Positions 58,883-61,396 of a DNA stretch of 61,396 bases are shown here, piece by piece. Origin of the DNA: Burkholderia arboris (lineage in GTDB: Bacteria; Pseudomonadota; Gammaproteobacteria; Burkholderiales; Burkholderiaceae); assembly GCF_902499125.1 (NCBI RefSeq), contig NZ_CABVPX010000043.1, forward strand, positions 1 through 61,396. The letters run 5' to 3'. The notes beneath the pieces are model-generated. The model had not been told where the DNA came from. It made no database searches and worked only from the letters and a program-made list of their open reading frames with translations. Both the position numbers and the translations under genes were made by a program. How positions within the stretch are numbered: the first letter of the stretch is position 1; every line of letters starts with the position of its first letter.

Positions 58883-59902
58883 ATGATTCCGCTTCCGCTG
58901 CAGGGTCTCCGGCTGCCGGTGATTGCGTCTCCGATGCTGATCGCGAGCTATCCCGAGATGGTGCTCGCCCAGTGCAAGAGCGGGATCGTCGGCGCATTTC
59001 CGGCGCTCAACGCGCGGCTCAGCACGCAGCTCGGCGACTGGATCGACACGATCGACGGTACGCTGCGCGCCTACCGCGACGCCTATCCCGACGCGCCGGT
59101 CGGACCGTTCGCGGTCAACCACATCTGCCATCCGTCGAATCCGCGCGTCGAACAGGATCTGCGCATCTGCATCGAACGGCGCGTGCCGTTGATGATCACG
59201 AGCCTGCGCGCACCGTCGCGCGACGTCGTCGATGCGATCCACGCCTACGGCGGGATCGTGCTGCACGACGTCACGACGGTACGGCATGCGCAGAAGGCGC
59301 TGGAAGCCGGCGTCGACGGCCTCGTCCTCGTCGCGGCGGGGGCGGGCGGCCATGCGGGCACGCTGTCGCCGTTCGCGCTGGTCACGGAAGTACGGCGCTT
59401 CTACGACGGCTTCATCGCGCTGTCCGGCGCGATCGCGACCGGCGACGCGATCGCCGCCGCGCGCGCGCTCGGCGCCGACTTCGCGTACATCGGAACACGC
59501 TTCCTGGCGTCGCACGAAGCAAACGTGGTGCAGCGGTACAAGGACACGATCGTCGAAGCCAACGCTGCCGACATCATCTATACCGATGCGTTCACCGGCG
59601 TCCACGGCAACTACCTGCGCCAAAGCATCGAGGCGGCCGGGCTCGATGCGCGCCGGCTCGCGCGGGTCGACGGCGCGCAACTCGATTTCTCGCCGGAAGG
59701 CGGCGCGAAGCAGTGGCGCGACATCTGGGGCGCCGGCCAGGGCGTCGGCGCGATGGACGCGGTACTCAGCGTCGCCGAGATCGTCGAGCGGCTCGCGGAC
59801 GAATACGAACGCGCCGTCGCGCGCGTGCAGCGGGGCGCAGCCGCGCACGACGCCGCACGCCGGCCGGCCGCCTCCCCGACTTCACGGATCGAAACGCGAT
59901 GA
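58883..59902 (+). CDS. Nitronate-monooxygenase/2-nitropropane-dioxygenase-like FMN enzyme
   Basis: A 339-residue TIM-barrel FMN protein. LPVIASPMLIASYPEMVLAQ at the start, VDGLVLVAAGAGGHAGTLSP (phosphate loop) and ALGADFAYIGTRFLASHEAN are the family blocks; the active-site His region is DVTTVRHAQKA. Such enzymes oxidise nitronates or act as enoyl reductases in biosynthetic clusters. CGGAG precedes the ATG 18 bases after the thioesterase stop, and the end overlaps the pheA-like start by four bases. Confidence 0.83.
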   Translation: MIPLPLQGLRLPVIASPMLIASYPEMVLAQCKSGIVGAFPALNARLSTQLGDWIDTIDGTLRAYRDAYPDAPVGPFAVNHICHPSNPRVEQDLRICIERRVPLMITSLRAPSRDVVDAIHAYGGIVLHDVTTVRHAQKALEAGVDGLVLVAAGAGGHAGTLSPFALVTEVRRFYDGFIALSGAIATGDAIAAARALGADFAYIGTRFLASHEANVVQRYKDTIVEANAADIIYTDAFTGVHGNYLRQSIEAAGLDARRLARVDGAQLDFSPEGGAKQWRDIWGAGQGVGAMDAVLSVAEIVERLADEYERAVARVQRGAAAHDAARRPAASPTSRIETR

Positions 59903-61038
59903 CGACGTCCGAACTGGCCGCCCCGTCGTCCGTCGACGATGCGATCGCGCGCCGCCGCGCGCAGATCGACGTGATCGACGACGAACTGCTCGCGCTGATC
60001 GGCCAGCGCATCGTTCACGCCACCGAGATCGGTCATCTCAAGCGGCATGCGGGGCTCGCGGTACGGCAGCCTTCCCGCGAAGCTTCGATCGTCGCCGAGC
60101 TGTGCGCACGCGCGCCGTGGGGGCTGCGCGACCGCGACCTGAGAGCCATCTGGCAGACGCTGTTCCGCGCGAGCCGCGACGCGCAATCGCTGCCGTCGGT
60201 CGCGTTCCTCGGCCCCTCGGGCACTTACACCGAAGCCGCGATGCTGCGTCACTTCGGCGAATTCGCACGCGGGCAGGCACACGAGACGATCGACGCGGTA
60301 TTCGAAGCGCTCGCGCGCGGCGACGCGGAATGCGCGGTCGTACCGGTCGAGAACTCCTCCGAAGGCAGCGTGACGCGCACGCTCGATCTGCTGATCGCCC
60401 AGGCGGCGCCCGTCACGGGCGAAATCGAACTGCCCGTCGCGCACTGCCTGCTGAGCGCGAGCGGATCGCTCGACGGCGTCGACAGCGTGGTCGGCCATCC
60501 GCAGGCGCTCGCGCAATGCCGCGCGTGGCTCGACACGCATGCACCCGACCTGCGCCGCATCCCGGTATCCAGCAACGCGGTGGCCGCGCGCGAGGCCGCG
60601 CATCTGTACGACTGCGCGGCGATCGCCGGCGAACCGGCAGCCGCGCTTTACGGACTGCGAATCGTATCCCGCGCGATCCAGGATCACTCGGACAACCGCA
60701 CGCGCTTCGTGATCGTCGGCGGCCAGGCGCCGGCCCCGACCGGCCACGACCGCACGAGCATCGTATTGCGGCCGACCGATGCGCCCGACGCGCTCGCGCG
60801 CATCTTCGATGCGCTCGCCCATCACCGCGCCCCGCTGCTGTGGGTCGACGTGCGGCCGGCACGCGCGGCTGGCCAGGCGTACCGGTACTGCATCGATTTC
60901 GGCGGACATCCGCTCGATCCGAACGTGCGCGCGGCGCTCGACGAGATCGCGCTCGTCGCGTCCGAACTGCGCGTGCTCGGCGCCTATCCGCGTGCCGCGG
61001 GCGGCACGGACGGGCACGCCGACGGCACGGACGCATGA
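59899..61038 (+). CDS. pheA: Chorismate mutase/prephenate dehydratase (PheA-like) with altered ACT motifs
   Basis: A 379-residue bifunctional enzyme converting chorismate to phenylpyruvate. An AroQ chorismate mutase (about 14-95: RRAQIDVIDDELLALIGQRI) is followed by prephenate dehydratase (about 100-280: VAFLGPSGTYTEAAMLRHFG, VPVENSSEGSVTRTLDLL, and catalytic SDNRTRFVIVG). The ACT domain (about 290-365) departs from the Phe-binding motifs: GAL is replaced by DAL and ESRP by DVRP. That predicts weak or no feedback inhibition, as in dedicated secondary-metabolism copies. ATGA overlaps at both ends show operon coupling. Confidence 0.88.
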   Translation: MTTSELAAPSSVDDAIARRRAQIDVIDDELLALIGQRIVHATEIGHLKRHAGLAVRQPSREASIVAELCARAPWGLRDRDLRAIWQTLFRASRDAQSLPSVAFLGPSGTYTEAAMLRHFGEFARGQAHETIDAVFEALARGDAECAVVPVENSSEGSVTRTLDLLIAQAAPVTGEIELPVAHCLLSASGSLDGVDSVVGHPQALAQCRAWLDTHAPDLRRIPVSSNAVAAREAAHLYDCAAIAGEPAAALYGLRIVSRAIQDHSDNRTRFVIVGGQAPAPTGHDRTSIVLRPTDAPDALARIFDALAHHRAPLLWVDVRPARAAGQAYRYCIDFGGHPLDPNVRAALDEIALVASELRVLGAYPRAAGGTDGHADGTDA

Positions 61039-61396
61039 TGACCCCGGCACCCGCGTCGTCCTCCGTCGCCGCCCGGCTGCTCGCGATTCGCGACGGCCGC
61101 GACGATCGCCTGCTCGTGCTGTGCGGCATCGCCGCGGCGGGATGCGTGCCGCTCGCCGCCGGACGATGGCTGCGCGCGCTGCGCGCCGAATACGACGGCG
61201 AACTGGAGCTGCTGCCGTTCGTGCGCGGCACGCCGGATGCCGCCGGCACCGCGTGCCTGCTGCGGCGCTGCGCGCGTCTCAGGCTTCCGGCGGTGGCGAT
61301 CGGCGACACCGCGGCGACCGCCTATGGCCGCTGGCGCGCGTGCCTGCCCGCGGCGCCGCTGACCTGGCAGGTGCTCGAAACCGGCGCGGCGCGGCC
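61035..61396 (+). CDS. Partial gene, possibly a divergent DAHP-synthase-like protein (runs off the right end)
   Basis: The first 120 codons are visible; the ATG at 61035 overlaps the pheA-like stop. The layout of segments (LLVLCGIAAAG, GRWLRALRAEYDGELELLPF, CARLRLPAVAIGDT and APLTWQVLETGAA) resembles the start of a class I DAHP synthase barrel, where GPCSIHD and FEKPRT would be expected. Those catalytic motifs are not present, so it may be a diverged or non-catalytic copy, or another protein. A shikimate-entry enzyme would fit the pheA-like neighbour. Identification is tentative. Confidence 0.4.
   Translation, partial: MMTPAPASSSVAARLLAIRDGRDDRLLVLCGIAAAGCVPLAAGRWLRALRAEYDGELELLPFVRGTPDAAGTACLLRRCARLRLPAVAIGDTAATAYGRWRACLPAAPLTWQVLETGAAR

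Noticed and set aside
1..61396. Phage, insertion-sequence, CRISPR or tRNA/rRNA features
   Set aside because: No transposase, integrase, terminal repeats, regularly spaced repeats or RNA gene signatures were seen in either strand.

Overview
This 61.4-kb window is very GC-rich (close to 70% G+C by eye, with a strong G/C bias at third codon positions). Protein similarity places it in Burkholderia, most likely the Burkholderia cepacia complex, on a secondary chromosome: a type III secretion locus sits among many regulators, transporters and catabolic genes. No rRNA, tRNA, CRISPR array, transposase or integrase was recognised. Long open frames opposite real genes are composition shadows and were left out.

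Region 1 (1-8.6 kb). A minus-strand type III secretion operon reads sctV-sctS-sctC-sctD and a 70-residue protein, and leaves the window on the left. Next to it are two divergent paralogous LuxR-type regulators with no luxI in the window. Region 2 (8.6-16 kb). A divergent transport module holds an NRAMP-related transporter (minus) and an OprB-type porin (plus). Both have long leaders that open with a very short cysteine-containing ORF. Trehalase and a TetR regulator with a clear palindromic operator follow. Region 3 (16-24.4 kb). A DHA2-family exporter, a YcaQ/AlkX-like DNA glycosylase, and small enzymes and DUF proteins. A strong intrinsic terminator faces leftward at 18.2 kb with no gene upstream, which suggests a small RNA.

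Region 4 (24.4-38.3 kb). LysR/lysA; a probable cyst(e)ine ABC uptake operon ending in a cystathionine beta-lyase and a DUF3088 protein; a WYL regulator with a VOC protein; a MocR regulator with an EamA transporter; and the nadM-nadV NAD salvage operon.

Region 5 (38.3-52.8 kb). The most striking locus is at 40.7-47.9 kb. The minus strand encodes DUF350, SPFH-SHOCT, a zinc-ribbon/DUF4178 protein, a 49-residue membrane peptide, an AdoMet decarboxylase and a small secreted protein. Divergently, the plus strand encodes a membrane-embedded spermidine-synthase-like enzyme and a Tat/lipoprotein-type FAD oxidoreductase. Overlapping ORFs indicate tight coupling. The set suggests a membrane-stress apparatus joined to synthesis and oxidation of a polyamine-like compound. 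Around it are a peptidoglycan amidase, two LprI-domain proteins, acetyltransferases and a LysR/flavin monooxygenase pair.

Region 6 (52.8-61.4 kb). A partial Puu putrescine-degradation operon (puuB-puuR-puuA), then DUF2945/DUF488, then a plus-strand operon running off the right end. That operon encodes an acyl-CoA-dehydrogenase-like flavoprotein without the usual catalytic glutamate, an FlK-like thioesterase, a nitronate-monooxygenase-like enzyme, a chorismate mutase/prephenate dehydratase with altered allosteric motifs, and the start of a divergent protein tentatively compared with DAHP synthase. Together these look like the edge of a shikimate-derived secondary-metabolite cluster, possibly for a troponoid.

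All family assignments come from reading motifs in the translated sequence; no database search was run.
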